NCBI GenBank assembly: GCA_963662175.1
Contig: OY759216.1
Span: 41,929,087 to 41,993,086 of the forward strand
DNA length: 64,000 bases
Source of the DNA: Aradus depressus
Taxonomy: Eukaryota; Arthropoda; Insecta; Hemiptera; Aradidae
Direction of reading: 5' to 3'
Both the position numbers and the translations under genes were made by a program. Below, one piece after another: positions 1 to 11,054 of the stretch. Position 1 is the stretch's first letter, and each line of letters opens with the position of its first letter. A model generated the notes under the pieces. It saw only the letters and a program-made list of their open reading frames with translations. It did not search any database and was not told the origin of the DNA.

Positions 1-1129
1 ATCTCCAGCGCACCTAATCCTTTCAATCCAAAATCAACAAAAACAGTGACTAGGGAGTGTCACCGTTGGGTAATTTCTCCCCTCTTAACATTTTGACATT
101 GTCATTATCTCTCTTGTGGTAAAAATAAGGTTTAAGTGTTAATCTTAAATAAATGATAAATAAATAAAAATATAAATAATTAAATAAAAAAGAATAATTA
201 AATAAACAATAAATTACCACATTTCCTGTAGAAATTATATTTCTTTTACTAAATTTTGACTTCTACAGTAATTTCCGGAAAGGGCCCTAAAAAAATATCA
301 AAAGTTCACGATGTGCAATTTTGAAGGAAGTGCGTTTTAAAAAAAATTTCAAAGAACAAACTTTTCATTTGGATTTCTAAAGAGATGCCATCTTGTATTC
401 TAAATTTTTTAAATATAATTAAATCTAATCCGAAGGTTTTCAAACCTTCTTATCTTACTGGGCCAACAGGGAAAGTGAATAGAATAGAATTTACAAGAAC
501 AAATATTGGGTTTATTTTCTCAAATCTATATTATTAAAATTAAAAAACTAAACATTGAAAAAACAAAAATCAAGAGAAAAAATCTTAGAAACTAAATTCT
601 TAAAACTAATTCAATATTTTTTTGGTTGTATATTTTGGCCATTTTTAAAATTTAAGTTATATATTTCTGGGCATATATCATGTAAATATAAACAAACAAC
701 AGTACCTTCTTTTTGGATCAATTTCACCGTCAATTCACTCCTATTTAGTTCATTACACCTTAAGCCTAAAAACAACTGTCCATCTTCACTCAGACCGCCT
801 CAACTGACTCAGCCCTCAGTCCTTGACTCTCTCTACACACACTTAAAAAATAGCTGATGGCCGTGTTTTTTTTTTGTTTTTTTTTTACTATTTTGTTTTA
901 TAAGAATTGGTTTCTTATTATTTATTCATTGATTCAGTTTAATATATAAATATATATTATTTATATAAATATATAATTATATAAATACAATTAATTTTTT
1001 TATATTAATAATTTTTTAATGTGTGTATTATTTTTATGCATCACACTCTATTAGCACATTTGCTTGTTGTATTTATTTGTATACAGTTGTAAATATCTAT
1101 TTGTAAATAAAAAAAAAGTTTGTGTGTGT
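1..1129. other. Intron, AT-rich, no gene seen
   Basis: Left edge of the window, inside an intron of Scyl2 whose upstream exon is not present. It holds long A/T runs and a short TA/TATAAA-rich stretch near 940-1020. Motifs near 180-260 and 420-500 reappear in inverted order near 10270-10560 (for example TTTCTACAGGAAATGTGGTA and the segment around GGCCCAGTAGTATCATTTGA). This suggests that both regions are part of a dispersed repeat. No coding exon is evident. Confidence 0.6.
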
Positions 1130-1540
1130 GTCTGTAAACGCGATAGCTCTCAGAATGAATATATCGATACGAAATTTTATATTTGTACCCAAAACTCTCC
1201 AAGAACTGCACTTATTGATTTAGAGCCAAACCAGCTGAAGAGAGGATTGGGGGAGATGCCTAACACAAACACTAATAACTGCCGTTGTATTGAAATTAAA
1301 TTCAATATACATATGAATTCACAGCCCTATAAGGACGACACCTATTAATTTTCAGCGGAATCAGCCGGAAGAGAGACGGGGATCAGAGAGGGCACAAAAA
1401 TCTCAATAATTGCCGATGTAATGAATGACATGAAATATTATATTTAAATTCAAAACCACACAAGGAAGGGCACCTGTTAACATTGAGTTTTAGCCCAAAG
1501 GGTTGAAAGGTTAGGGAAGTACATAGCTGGTGATTCACCG
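1130..1540 (-). repeat. Dispersed repeat R1, copy 1
   Basis: Copy of a dispersed family recognised by the recurring phrase (seen here reversed) AATTTCATGTCGATACATTC followed by ATTACATCGG, GTTATT, GAGTTGAGCCCCC and GATTCCGCTGAAA. This copy contains at least two internal units of roughly 150 bp. It ends at GGGAAGTACATAGCTGGTGATTCACCGAC, a motif shared with the ends of other copies. It has no coding capacity and is likely non-autonomous. Confidence 0.6.
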
Positions 1541-1793
1541 ACAACATTTTTTATTATATTTTTTAAGGGTTTACCCAGAGTTGAGCCCTGTTCATATGAG
1601 TCTCCAATGCACTTGTTGATCCTCTACTACGAATATAATGTCTACCTGGTGTCTATTTTACAAGATACTAAACTATGCATTTTATGTCTGTTATAAAACA
1701 GTTTTATCCCCCCGCCTTGTAGTCTCTCCATATATGTAGAATGTTTCCCTCAGTATAGATTTACTATCTATTTTGTTTTTGTTCGTGTTGCAG

Positions 1794-1908
1794 TGACCCA
1801 GCGGTGCAGGCGTTACAGTTTCTGGATGTGATCAACATGAAGGATCCCACACAAAAGTCACACTTCTATCGAAACACCCTCAAAGACACACTACCTTATA
1901 TACCTAGA
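1794..1908 (+). CDS. Scyl2: Scyl2 exon A (first visible coding exon)
   Basis: This exon encodes about 38 residues, including DPAVQALQFLDVINMKDPTQ and ending in LPYIPR. I recognise it as part of SCYL2, a catalytically weak or inactive kinase-like protein of the clathrin/endosome-TGN trafficking system. The segment lies just after the pseudokinase domain, at the start of the HEAT-like helices. The acceptor is a pyrimidine-rich tract ending TTGCAG. The donor is GTAAGT at 1909. The first base completes a codon begun in an exon left of the window, and the exon ends in phase 0, matching the phase-0 start of the next exon 12.3 kb away. The kinase-like domain itself is not in the window, so the gene is 5' partial. 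Residue-level similarity is from memory of the family, not from an alignment. Confidence 0.88.
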
Positions 1909-1966
1909 GTAAGTTATATATATATATATATTTTTTTAATTTTATTATCACAACATACCTCTTTTT

Positions 1967-2311
1967 GAGGGCGCAGGTAGCTCAGTGGTATGCGTGCTTG
2001 CCTTCTGAGCTCAAGAACGTGAGTTCGAAACCCAACCGAGCCCCTTAGTTTATTTTATCTGGGAGGTCAAATGAACTTAAGCACGTCGTCCTTCGGATGG
2101 GACGTTAAGCGATGGTCCCGAGCCTGTACGATGTAAGATACTCTTTAAAGACCCCTGCCCTAGGTGAATAAAAATTTAGGGTAGGTAGGCAAAATTTTGG
2201 ACTCCCACAGTAGAGTCGGGCTCATGTCCACCAGAGTGACGAAAGAGAGCTCTGGTAGTAGGAAAGCCCGTAGTTAAAGCCCGGGCATGAGTCATAAAAC
2301 CTAAACTAACC
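1967..2311 (+). mobile_element. tRNA-derived SINE, copy 1
   Basis: Starts GAGGGCGCAGGTAGCTCAGTGG, which holds a pol III A-box (TAGCTCAGTGGTA), with a B-box (GTTCGAAACCC) about 50 bases on. Then comes the family body (TTTATTTTATCTGGGAGGT, GATGGGACGTTAAGCGATGG, GAGCCTGTACGATGT, AGAGTCGGGCTCATGTCCA) and a CTAAACTAACC tail. About 345 bp long and near full length. Eleven or so copies occur in the window on both strands. Confidence 0.85.
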
Positions 2312-2781
2312 CCCCTCTTTTGAAAGAGCCCACGACTACCCCCCCCCCCCTCTCCACTCGCTCAGATTTGCGATGATGATTTAATTAATAAACATTTATT
2401 AATTATTATTAAAATGTTCTGAAAAATAGTTTCTGTCTGCGCCACTGCATTAGTATGCTTTTCTACTCATCAGTCAAAAAAAAAAGTTCATTATGACTGA
2501 GTAGTTCCCAATTCTAGTGTGGGTTCGAAACCCGTTTTTTTTTTTTTTTTTCTAAAAGATGGAAAAAATCCATGAGCACGCGTCCTTCGAACTCCAGATT
2601 CAAAAGAGACAAGATCTAACGTTTACAAAAAGGACATTGTAAATTTATGATTTTCACGTAAACTATTGATTATCAATTTCAAGAGTTTGTGAATGAATAG
2701 TAATATTTTTCAATATCTTTTCAAACGAAGATGTTCCCGATATTGTTAAATGGAAGCAAGATATTGTTTTTTATGTAATCA

Positions 2782-3038
2782 TATATCGTGGGCTTACAAG
2801 CGAAAGGCACTAAGTCTGAAAAGATGGTTTTGAGTTATGAACAATTTTAATTTTAATATTTTAAATTTAATTTTGCTACAAATTATTTTGTTGTGATCAA
2901 TTACTTTAGGTAAAAAAGTATATGCTTGGTAATAGTATGTTTTTTACATGTTTTACTCAATCAAAATAGATTCTATTAAAACAAATAATGATAAAAATAT
3001 CATGACTTAGTGCCTTTCGCTTGTAAGCCTACGATATA
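2782..3038. mobile_element. MITE with about 35-bp terminal inverted repeats
   Basis: The left end ATCGTGGGCTTACAAGCGAA continuing AGGCACTAAGTC is mirrored at the right end by GACTTAGTGCCTTTCGCTTG continuing TAAGCCTACGAT. The interior is AT-rich and non-coding, total about 257 bp. TATA flanks both ends, compatible with a TA target duplication. Confidence 0.75.
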
Positions 3039-3825
3039 ATCTATTTCTTTTCAAAAATTACGAAATCAAAAGCGTAACTCAAAAATACAATTTTAGAAAA
3101 AATAAATAAAAATAAGATTTTTGTTTATTATGGAAGAGTAAGAACAATTTTTATTATGTAAACATTTAAGATAAGCGAAATACAAATTCTTCAGATTTAA
3201 CTGTTTTGATATTATATGAAGGCACAAAGGACTATGTTAATGATGACTAGAGGTAGAGAGCCGATACAAATGTTATGCCAGGAACAACCTTCAGTAAAAC
3301 GGTTCACTTTGTTTATTGAACAAACACCTGCTTCAATTTAATTTAGTCATCTAACACAATTGAGACAACATTCTAAATATGAGTTCAAAATCAATCATTT
3401 TCATCGACTAAAATGTTTCAATTCCTCATTCTGGAAGGAAGGAATGCCTCTAAGTGAGTTATATAACACCATCTAACACAGAGATATAACAATTGTTCAC
3501 AACTTCCGTGTAAGTTATAGTCGTCCTTACTCCAGTTGAATCCAGTGATTATACCATTCATTTTTAATATATAGGAATGTCTTAATGGGGAAACTTGAAA
3601 ATGTGAAGATTAAAATGGAAAGGATGAAGGGAGAGTTTCGCCTTTTCAACTATAGAGATGGGATAAGTTGTCTGCCCTCACGCAGTTCGTCCTGCCAGTT
3701 GTGACTCAGATGGGAAACAGGAATGATGTATCTGTCCCCATCCATGATATTTTAAATTGTTAACTTAGTTTCATAAGTTAAAATAGTTTTAATATATAAG
3801 TCTAAATATAGAAGTATCTATAAAT
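3039..3825. other. Intron, nothing recognised
   Basis: AT-rich intronic sequence between a MITE and a degenerate retrotransposon fragment. The last 200 bases may be the decayed upstream part of that fragment, but I cannot read a frame through it. Confidence 0.5.
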
Positions 3826-4012
3826 ATGTTCTCAATTGTTGATGCTCCCTTCTATGTGTCCAACCTTACCCTCCATAATGACCTTAGATTCCCCTATGTT
3901 ATTGACCTCATCAAGTCCCGCTTCTCCAAATTCCACTCTAACCTTTCTTCCCATGTCAATCCAGTTGTCATCCCATTCCCATCCAGCTACGGTAGTAACA
4001 ATATTTAGGGAG
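3826..4012 (+). pseudogene. Non-LTR retrotransposon pol C-terminus, fragment
   Basis: The frame reads VDAPFYVSNLTLHNDLRFPY, then VIDLIKSRFSKFHSNLSSHV and NPVV. This resembles the end of Jockey-clade reverse transcriptase ORF2 proteins (the APWYVSN..LH.DL segment preceding a stretch of Asn/Pro near the stop). Only about 60 residues remain, and no RT core is nearby. It is a 5'-truncated, decayed insertion followed by a GC-rich 3' region to about 4250. Assignment is by recalled family pattern. Confidence 0.55.
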
Positions 4013-4447
4013 TGCCGGATAATGACCAGCTTCTCCCCCCATGTAATCCTCTCACCTTCAACTCTTCTTTCCTTCTTGACCTGTCTCCACTACTGGACAG
4101 TGATTGGCGGGGCGAGAAGGGGGTGGGGGTGGGGGGGGGGATCACTCGAGCCTCCGCGGTCTCCCCTGCCTCCATTTAGTAGGAGGGATGGGGATGACAG
4201 AGAACCTGGGGGTGTTTCAATGGGTCTCGAGTTGAAGGGCTTTTATGTTCATTTTATTTTATCTTTATTATTATTGTTTATGTTTATTATTATTTAAATT
4301 TAATATTTTCTCTTTGTTTTGCATATATTATATTATTTGCATGTAAACCACTATTATTTTATTATATATATTTTTTTTACCTATTTTTTGTACATAACCA
4401 AATGCTTTCGATGTATGTATTTTTAATTTTAACTTTTTTTTTTTTTT

Positions 4448-4552
4448 AAATTTATATTTTTCTTTCTTCTTTTTTTTTCATTTATATTTTTCTTTCTTCT
4501 TTTTTTTCATTTATATTTTTCTTTCTTCTTTTTTTTTCATTTATTATTTATT
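4448..4552. repeat. About 30-bp T-rich tandem repeat, 3 copies
   Basis: TTTATATTTTTCTTTCTTCT followed by a T-run and CA occurs three times in succession with small T-run length changes. It is a simple minisatellite in intron and is probably the 3' tail region of the preceding retrotransposon remnant. Confidence 0.7.
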
Positions 4553-4971
4553 TTAATTAATTTTTTTTATTCATATGTATCATTCATTTACTCATTGCCT
4601 CATTAAGAAGGCAAAAACACATATATGAATTAAGAGTATTATACAAGCCTAGAAGTGAGAGGACGTTATAGCTGTCTTTACATTAAGGCAATTCCCAATA
4701 GTATTACTGAGCTGGTAGTAGACCCATAAATTGAATAAATCTAAAATCTAAACCAATAGTTTCCAATTACTAGCCGATACTTAATTGCAAATTGGATTCA
4801 ATACAAACCTTATTGCAATAAGGATATATAGGAGCTGCTGATCCAAATATGAAAACTGCCTTGTTGTTGCTAGAGTTTTTTAGGATTGCTATCGTTCTAA
4901 TTGGCGTATTTTTAACGAACTATCTCCTTAAAATATTGTTGCAAGATATTAAAAATAAAATCATATCTAGT

Positions 4972-5386
4972 GTTCACGCTCACATCTCGCCCTGGAACTC
5001 GGAGTTGAAATGGCTCCAACCCTCCATCCGCCGAAACTACCTGAAACTACCTCCGAGGTTCCTTTCTCTTCCAAATACTAAAATCCTATCTTTACAGAAT
5101 GGTCCAATTTAAGTCCTCCGTCCACCAAAGACATACCAGATCCCGCCCTTCGTACCTCTTCATCCCCTCCCATCGCTCCTCTGCCTTCCACAACTCTCTC
5201 CTTGTCCAAGCCTCCTCTCTCTACAACTCCCTGCCTCCCCACGTCCGTGACTCTCCTTCCGTCGCTTCCTTCACATCCTCTCTGTTCCAATTCCTCTTCC
5301 ATATACAATCCTCTTCCTCCAATTACCCCTTCATTCCCCTTCCTTTGTATTTTCCTACATTTGCTATTAATTCTTACTATCTCTGA
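4972..5386 (+). pseudogene. Second non-LTR pol C-terminal fragment
   Basis: In two frames the region reads MVQFKSSVHQRHTRSRPSYL, FIPSHRSSAFHNSLLVQASS and LYNSLPPHVRDSPSVASFTS SLF. The pattern (R-rich segment, F.NS, then LYNSLPPHVR.S.S...F) is common at the C-terminus of CR1/Jockey-type reverse transcriptases. There is no intact ORF, no catalytic core and a frame break near 5112. Likely a 5'-truncated dead copy; its C-rich character contrasts with the intron. Confidence 0.5.
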
Positions 5387-5859
5387 ATTTAGTTTATTTA
5401 TTCATTCGCTTTGTTTTATTATTACATCAGTTTCTCTTAAATCAATATTATTTCAAACCGTCTGGGCATCCTTCTCTCTCTTATATATTTAATTTATCTC
5501 CTTTTCGTCTCTCTGTACTATATATTTATTTTCCATTTAGTTAAGATGTTAATTCAATTATTTATTTATTATGTTATCTACTTACATATGTATTAATCAT
5601 TGGATGGTATTCTTCACAAAAGCACTAATTTAAGTTTCTTTTGTTTTCTTGTTTTTCTTTTCTTACGGCATTGATATTGTTTTTTATTGTTTCTTTCTTT
5701 TTGACTTTCATGTATTTATTCTTAAGAAACCTTGGTCCCAGAATAACATTTCATTTCAATCAATTTTTTCATATGCTGAGAATGGGTTCATTTATTCGGT
5801 TATTGCTTTCCGAATGTGAACCAAATAATAGGTTTAACGAGTCACTTTTATCTAGTTAT
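5387..5859. other. Intron, AT-rich, nothing recognised
   Basis: T-rich intronic sequence, possibly the 3' untranslated part of the preceding retrotransposon fragment (CATATGTATTAATCATTGG region). No coding signal. Confidence 0.5.
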
Positions 5860-6096
5860 TGTGACTCATGCCTGAGCGCTCTTCCGTCGTTTTTGTGGAC
5901 CTGAGCCCGACTCTACTGCGGGAGTTGTAAATTTTAACTACCCAGGTCTATTCACCTTTGATAGGGGTCTTTAACGAGTACCTGACATCGTACAGACGTA
6001 AGGACGGAGTGCTCAAGGTTTTTTCATCTTCCAGATAAAATACCTAGAGGCCTCGGTCGGGTTTCGAACCCCTTTTGAGGTCAGGAGAGTAACGGA
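5860..6096 (-). mobile_element. tRNA-derived SINE, degenerate copy 2
   Basis: Reverse-strand copy: begins with GACTCATGC (tail-proximal), passes the AGTCGGGCTCA complement and the GAGTACCTGACATCGTACAG complement, and reaches the B-box complement GGTTTCGAACCCC. The A-box end is lost or scrambled. Several internal deletions relative to copies 4 and 5. Confidence 0.75.
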
Positions 6097-6344
6097 AAAA
6101 TAAAAATAAAACAAATTACTTAGATATACCTTCAGATTTCCAGTAATGTGGAAGGTACTACAAAAGTGTTTCTGGTCCCCAATTGATTTGCGATCTTGCC
6201 ATGTTTGAGTTTGTTCAATGTTAAGTGCGCTCTAAACATGTGTTCTGTGATTGTTGATAAACAAATGTGCGTTTCTTGTTTGTTTATTTCACGTCTATTC
6301 GGCTCTTTAATTATAACTATAATTGTACAAATATCTCAATAAAC

Positions 6345-7455
6345 TATCGTCGGTGAATCACTCATCAATGTACTACCCCAATTTGATCAATAAATCAATA
6401 CTTAGTTACCTTCGGAGCTTCTGAATCTTCATATTATTTTTTGAGTAGATCCCCCTCCCATGATTTCCACCTTCCTTTTTACCAATTTTGCGGAAAATTA
6501 CAATTTGCCGTCCTTATTGGACTTTGAATTAAAATATAAAAGTTCATTTTTAAATTTAGCCTCTTCTCATCCCCTCTTTCTCTTTGGCCGATTCTGCTGA
6601 AAGTTGCTAGGTGTCGCCCTTAGTTCAACGATTCAATACGGTGCACAGTGTGAAATTTATGAGTTTTGATTTTCAAAATTCGAGCCCCCGCTCAATTTTT
6701 GATCAATTTGGATGAAACTAGGTGCAAAATATTTTTGAAAGCTGGCTTTTTATCAGGTAACTGCGGGTTTCCACAATCAAGATATTATATGCCAATTGAC
6801 AGCTGCCAAAACCCCACGAAAATTTTTAAAAAATTTAATTTGTTTTTTCTAAGTTTTTGTTAACGGATTTTTACAACTTAAATGAATGTTTTTTGGGTCG
6901 CTGATTACGAATTAAATATTTATTTTAGCCAAAAGTGGTCCTAATGTTGTCATTTTGGCCTAAAGTGGTCCAAATTCAATATATTGGCTATTTTTGCCAC
7001 TTTTGGTGGTTTTAATGGATTCATTGATTGTGAAACCCGCAGTTACCTGATAAAAAGCCAGCTTTCACAAATATTTTGCACCTAGTTTCATCCAAATTGA
7101 TAAAAAATTGAGCGGGGGCTCGAATTTTGAAAATCAAAACTCATAAATTTCACACTGTGCGGCGGTAGTTATTAAAGCTTTTGTGTTAAGCCTCCCCCCT
7201 AATCCCCCACTTTCTTTTAGCCAATTTAGCTGAAAAATGAATAAGGGGTGTCCCTAGATGGTTCTCGATACATATATAAAATTTCATGTCTATCGGGAGT
7301 TATAATGTTCACAGAAACATCCATAGAATTTTTCTTTTACATTTTTGGAATACGGGGTCAAAAAACATGAAATTCCCCTGAAAACTCGACGTCGAATTTC
7401 TGACAGACTACATAACATCCTCTATTGTTTGTATAGCTGGAGAAGTAAGGTGTAT
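6345..7455 (+). repeat. Dispersed repeat R1, copy 2, split by a foldback element
   Basis: R1 sequence at 6345-6643 (GGTGAATCACTCATCAATGT, then GCTTCTGAATCTTCATA, GGCCGATTCTGCTGAAA, GTGTCGCCCTTAG) resumes at about 7160 (GTTATTAAAGCTTTTGTGTT, CCAATTTAGCTGAAAAAT, GTGTCCCTAGATGGTTCT, TTCATGTCTATCGG). It ends near GACTACATAACATCC and GTATAGCTGGAGAAGTAA. The intervening 516 bp is an inserted foldback element. Confidence 0.6.
6644..7159. mobile_element. Foldback element with about 135-bp inverted arms
   Basis: Left arm CACAGTGTGAAATTTATGAG to CAGGTAACTGCGGGTTTCCA; right arm is its near-perfect reverse complement, from TGAAACCCGCAGTTACCTGA to AAATTTCACACTGTG. The arms include CGAGCCCCCGCTCAATTTTT and GATGAAACTAGGTGCAAAAT. 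The roughly 240-bp centre is non-coding. Likely non-autonomous and hairpin-forming; the superfamily is not recognised. Confidence 0.8.
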
Positions 7456-7879
7456 ATACAAGGACGTGTGTATTTAATTTATTCTTAAGTCACAAACAGA
7501 TTCTTCACACGTGGCTCTGACAGTACGAGTATTGTATTAAAAAAAAAACAATGGCATAGTTTATTCTAGGAAAATATATGAAGGACCTCATCCAAATCAT
7601 TTCATTTTTGGCTGATAATAATAATTATTTTTGAGGCTTTCATTAATCAACTTTTTCTCGTTTCCCAATATATTTTTTTCATAAAAGATTACTTTTTAGC
7701 TTGAACCTTCGAAAGAAGACACTTTCTTCCTTTAAGCCCTTCTTAGTGTCTACTTACCGCCTTCTTTCTCCACGATGCGCTTTAGAACATTTTGCCTCCT
7801 CAATCCTGTCCACCTCCTGTCTGAAACAGTTATTTTTTAAAACCGATTGTTAAGGATTCAATTGATTTATTATTATTAT

Positions 7880-8217
7880 GGTTAGTTAGTTATTATGACT
7901 CATGCCCGGGCTTTAACTACAAGGTCAAATCGCCTACTACCAGAACGCTCTTTCGTCACTCTGGTGGACATGAGCCCGACTCTACTATGGGAGTCCATTT
8001 TGCTAACCATAAATTTTTATGCACCTTGGGTAGGGGTCTTTAACGAGTGTCTGACATCGTACAGGCTTAGGACCATCTTTTAAAGTCCTCTCCGAAGGAA
8101 GGCATGCTTGAGTTTATTTTACCTCCCAGATAAAATAAATTAGGGACCTCGGTCGGGTTTTGAACCCGCGATATTGAGCTCAGTAAGCACGTTTACCTCC
8201 GAGCTACCGGTGCCCTC
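7880..8217 (-). mobile_element. tRNA-derived SINE, copy 3
   Basis: Reverse-strand, near-full-length copy from the GACTCATGCCCGGGCTTTAA end to the promoter end GAGCTACCGGTGCCCTC. The B-box complement GGTTTTGAACCCG carries a substitution. About 338 bp. Confidence 0.85.
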
Positions 8218-9447
8218 AAGTTATTAATTACTGTTAGTTTTTAATTAAAAATGATAATATTTAGGGAGGAAGTGGAATCTGTAAATAATTCTTTAGTATA
8301 AGAAAGTTCTGTTATTTTTATTTTTATTCAACAGAGTCGTAAAATATGAAATTCCTCTGAAATTCATCATCAAATTTTCAAAAGATTGTATAACTTCCCC
8401 GATACCAAGTGAAATCAAAATGTTGAAATGTAACCTACCCCTTCCCCTCCTCTCACACACCCCTACAAGTTATTTCAATTTAAATGCATATACTTTTGAG
8501 AGGTTTCTATAATTTCTTCTTTGTCACTGTTTTCCCTGAATCATTTTCATTTTGAATGAAGTTTGCTGATTTTTATTTATTTTTTTAGATTTTTTGTCAT
8601 TAAAAGTTTTTTTTCGAGACCAATATTTTTGCGAATCTTCTAAAACTGAGAAAGACAGGAGAGAGTGTAGTTAAAAAAAATTGGCGACAGTGAAATGAAT
8701 ATCAATTCACTATAATATAGTTGTGTAAGTGCCAATCAGTTTTTGTGAGTTCTTGAGCCAGTATTGATAATTCTTATTGTGAATTTACTCCTGGAATGTG
8801 AGTTTTTTGTGTATGTTAATTTTACGTTTGTAAATAGAATTGTTTTGTTTCTTCTCTCGATGACCTCTTGATATTTTTCTCTTGTACTTTCCGGGTCAGC
8901 CAGGGCTGTAACTGATAATAATAATGATTGATGCTTTGTTCTGACGATAGGGTAAGCCGAAATCGGTACACTTTACGCATATATGTCTCTGGAAGAGAAA
9001 GACGAGACAATATAAGAGTTGAACCAGTTCTTTGTTTTTATTTATAATAATAAAGTATAAAGTTCCTTGTGGCTTATTTAGTCACAAGACTAACCCAACC
9101 GGTTAATCTTAGACATTATAATCTCAAGAAAACGTTGATATGATATAAGAGAGACGCAACAAGTGGTCCATAAGAAAGATGATTTTTCACTTTATGTTTC
9201 AATAGAAGCGTTCTTGCATTTTGTAGGAGTAGATATGGAGAGTTAAGGATATAAATTGACCTGATGATTCAGAGTTTCTTCTCAAAGTAGGTATTTTCTT
9301 TATCAGGTTACCCGACATTTCCCGGTTTTATGTGTCTTATGTCTTTATGTGTCTTATGTCTTACTTAGTTAGTCTTATCAAAAAGTAATTACAGACTCAC
9401 TGATCCGATGTGATGTAAAAACTGCAGAACATTCTTTTTAATGAATA
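8218..9447. other. Intron with R1 and other repeat fragments
   Basis: 8335-8425 contains a short R1-like piece (AAATATGAAATTCCTCTGAA, TGTATAACTTCCCCGATACC). 8910-9050 contains a tail shared with 20960-21071 (GTAAGCCGAAA..CGGTAC and GTTCTTTGTTTTTATTTAT). Otherwise AT-rich with no exon seen. Confidence 0.5.
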
Positions 9448-9794
9448 GAGGGCGCCGGTAGCTCAGTGGTATGCGTGCTTGACTTCTGAGCTCAAGGTCG
9501 TGGGTTCGTAGCCCGACCGAGGCACTTAGTTTATTTTATCTGGGAGGTAAAATAAACTTAAGCACGCCGTCCTTCGGATGGGACGTTAAGCGATGGTCCC
9601 GAGCCTGTACGATGTCAGGTACTCGTTAAAGACCCCTACCCTAGATGAATAAAAATTTAGGGTAGGCAAAATTTAGGACTCCCACAGTAGAGTCGGGCTC
9701 ATGTCCACCAGAGTGACGAAAGAGCGCTCTGGTAGTAGGCGATATGACCTCGTTGTTAAAGCCCGGGCATGAGTCATAAAACCTAAACCTAACC
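9448..9794 (+). mobile_element. tRNA-derived SINE, copy 4, with target-site duplication
   Basis: Full-length 347-bp copy from GAGGGCGCCGGTAGCTCAGT to a CCTAAACCTAACC tail. It is flanked by a perfect 13-bp direct repeat TTTTTAATGAATA at 9435-9447 and 9795-9807, which marks LINE-mediated insertion. The intact A-box TAGCTCAGTGGTA is present, and B-box GGTTCGTAGCCC carries a substitution. Confidence 0.92.
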
Positions 9795-9827
9795 TTTTTA
9801 ATGAATATAGAAATAGGTAATTTTTTT

Positions 9828-9898
9828 TATTATAATATAATATATATATATTATATATATATTATAATATATATATATTATATATATATATATATATC
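9828..9898. repeat. (TA)n microsatellite
   Basis: About 70 bp of imperfect TA/TATATATTA repeat next to SINE copy 4. Confidence 0.9.
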
Positions 9899-10689
9899 AA
9901 GGTGTTTAAAAAAACAAACAAGAAAACATATAAAACAGCTGTGAAAACAAATGGGAGGAGAGTCGTGAGCTAGCTCTTAAACAAGGCACTGTAAAATTGA
10001 GTTGTTATTAATATAGTGAAGTTGAACAATTAGATGAAAGGTGACGGGTGGAATTGAAGTGTGAAGAGTTGTCGGGGTATGGATTGTGTGGTAGAGGCGT
10101 CAAGGAGGTACTTTTAATCATTTATATTTTTCAATATGCCCAAATAAAAAAGAAATAGTTTTAGGTATTTAATTTAATGATTTTGTTCCTTTGTAAATTT
10201 TTTGTTTTGTTTAATGTTTAGTTTTTTAATCAAAATGTGTAAATAAAGCAAATAACCCTAATATTTGTCCTCTTAAGATTCTATTCTATTCATCTTCCCT
10301 GTTGGCCCAGTAGTATCATTTGAAAAACCTTTGGATTAGAAATTAATATTATTTAAAATTATTAAAAAATTGGTATCTCTTTATATATCCAAGTGTAAAG
10401 TTAGTTAAATGGAATTTTTTTGTTGTATACGTGTACTTTTTTAAAAATTGCACGTCTTAAATTATTGATAATATTCTTTTAGGTTTTTTTTCGAAAAACT
10501 ACTGTAGAAATCAAAATTTAAATAAAGAAAAGAAATCAAATTTCTACAGGAAATGTGGTAAATATAATAATTAGCACACCGGATAAGAATCTTTCTTCCT
10601 CTTTACGGTTTTCCGAAGGAGTTTGCTACATTAGAGTTCGTTAAACCGTGTCTGGAAAAATGATCTAATAGTTGTATTTAATTAGAAAA
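9899..10689. other. Intron, repeat remnant
   Basis: Contains sequence related in reverse to the first 560 bases of the window (GGCCCAGTAGTATCATTTGA, ATTTCTACAGGAAATGTGGT), so the two may be copies of one dispersed element. No coding content. Confidence 0.45.
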
Positions 10690-10980
10690 TTACCATCTAT
10701 GTACTTCCCCAGCACGAATTGTTTTTATTTATTTAAAAATCAATAGGCGTAGTCCTTAGAGGGTTCTGGATACACACATAAAATTACGTGTCGATACATT
10801 CATTCTCTCGGGGATTAACATGTTCATAGACACGCACAGACAGCATTTTTGTGTTCATTGGTATTTTTGGAATCAGGAGGTTGGAAAAACTGAAATTCAG
10901 TGGAAAATTATTCATCAAATTTCTGACCGATTATATACCTTCCCCTATACTAAGTAAAACTGGGGAAGTAAAGCAAAACA
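10690..10980 (+). repeat. Dispersed repeat R1, copy 3
   Basis: Begins near ATGTACTTCCCCAGCACG, includes ATAGGCGTAGTCCTTAGAGG, TGTCGATACATTCATTC, TTTTTGGAATCAGGAGG and ACCGATTATATACCTTCCCC, and ends TAAAACTGGGGAAGTAAAG. It shows both ends of the family (GGGGAAGTA-like at each side), so it may be a short complete unit. Confidence 0.6.
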
Positions 10981-11054
10981 TATAAAATCTGTTGCTATGG
11001 TCGGCTGGGAGAGGAAGACGAGTTGCTGATAAATTATGGGGATGTAATATTGTA

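Noticed and set aside
1975..2040. tRNA genes at the SINE heads
   Set aside because: A-box and B-box are present, but cloverleaf pairing is poor, the copies are many and variable, and each is joined to a common non-tRNA body with a shared tail. They are SINEs.
4849..5112. 87-residue frame with a hydrophobic start (possible signal peptide)
   Set aside because: The second half overlaps a decayed retrotransposon fragment in its frame, and the hydrophobic start is AT-driven. No evidence of a gene.
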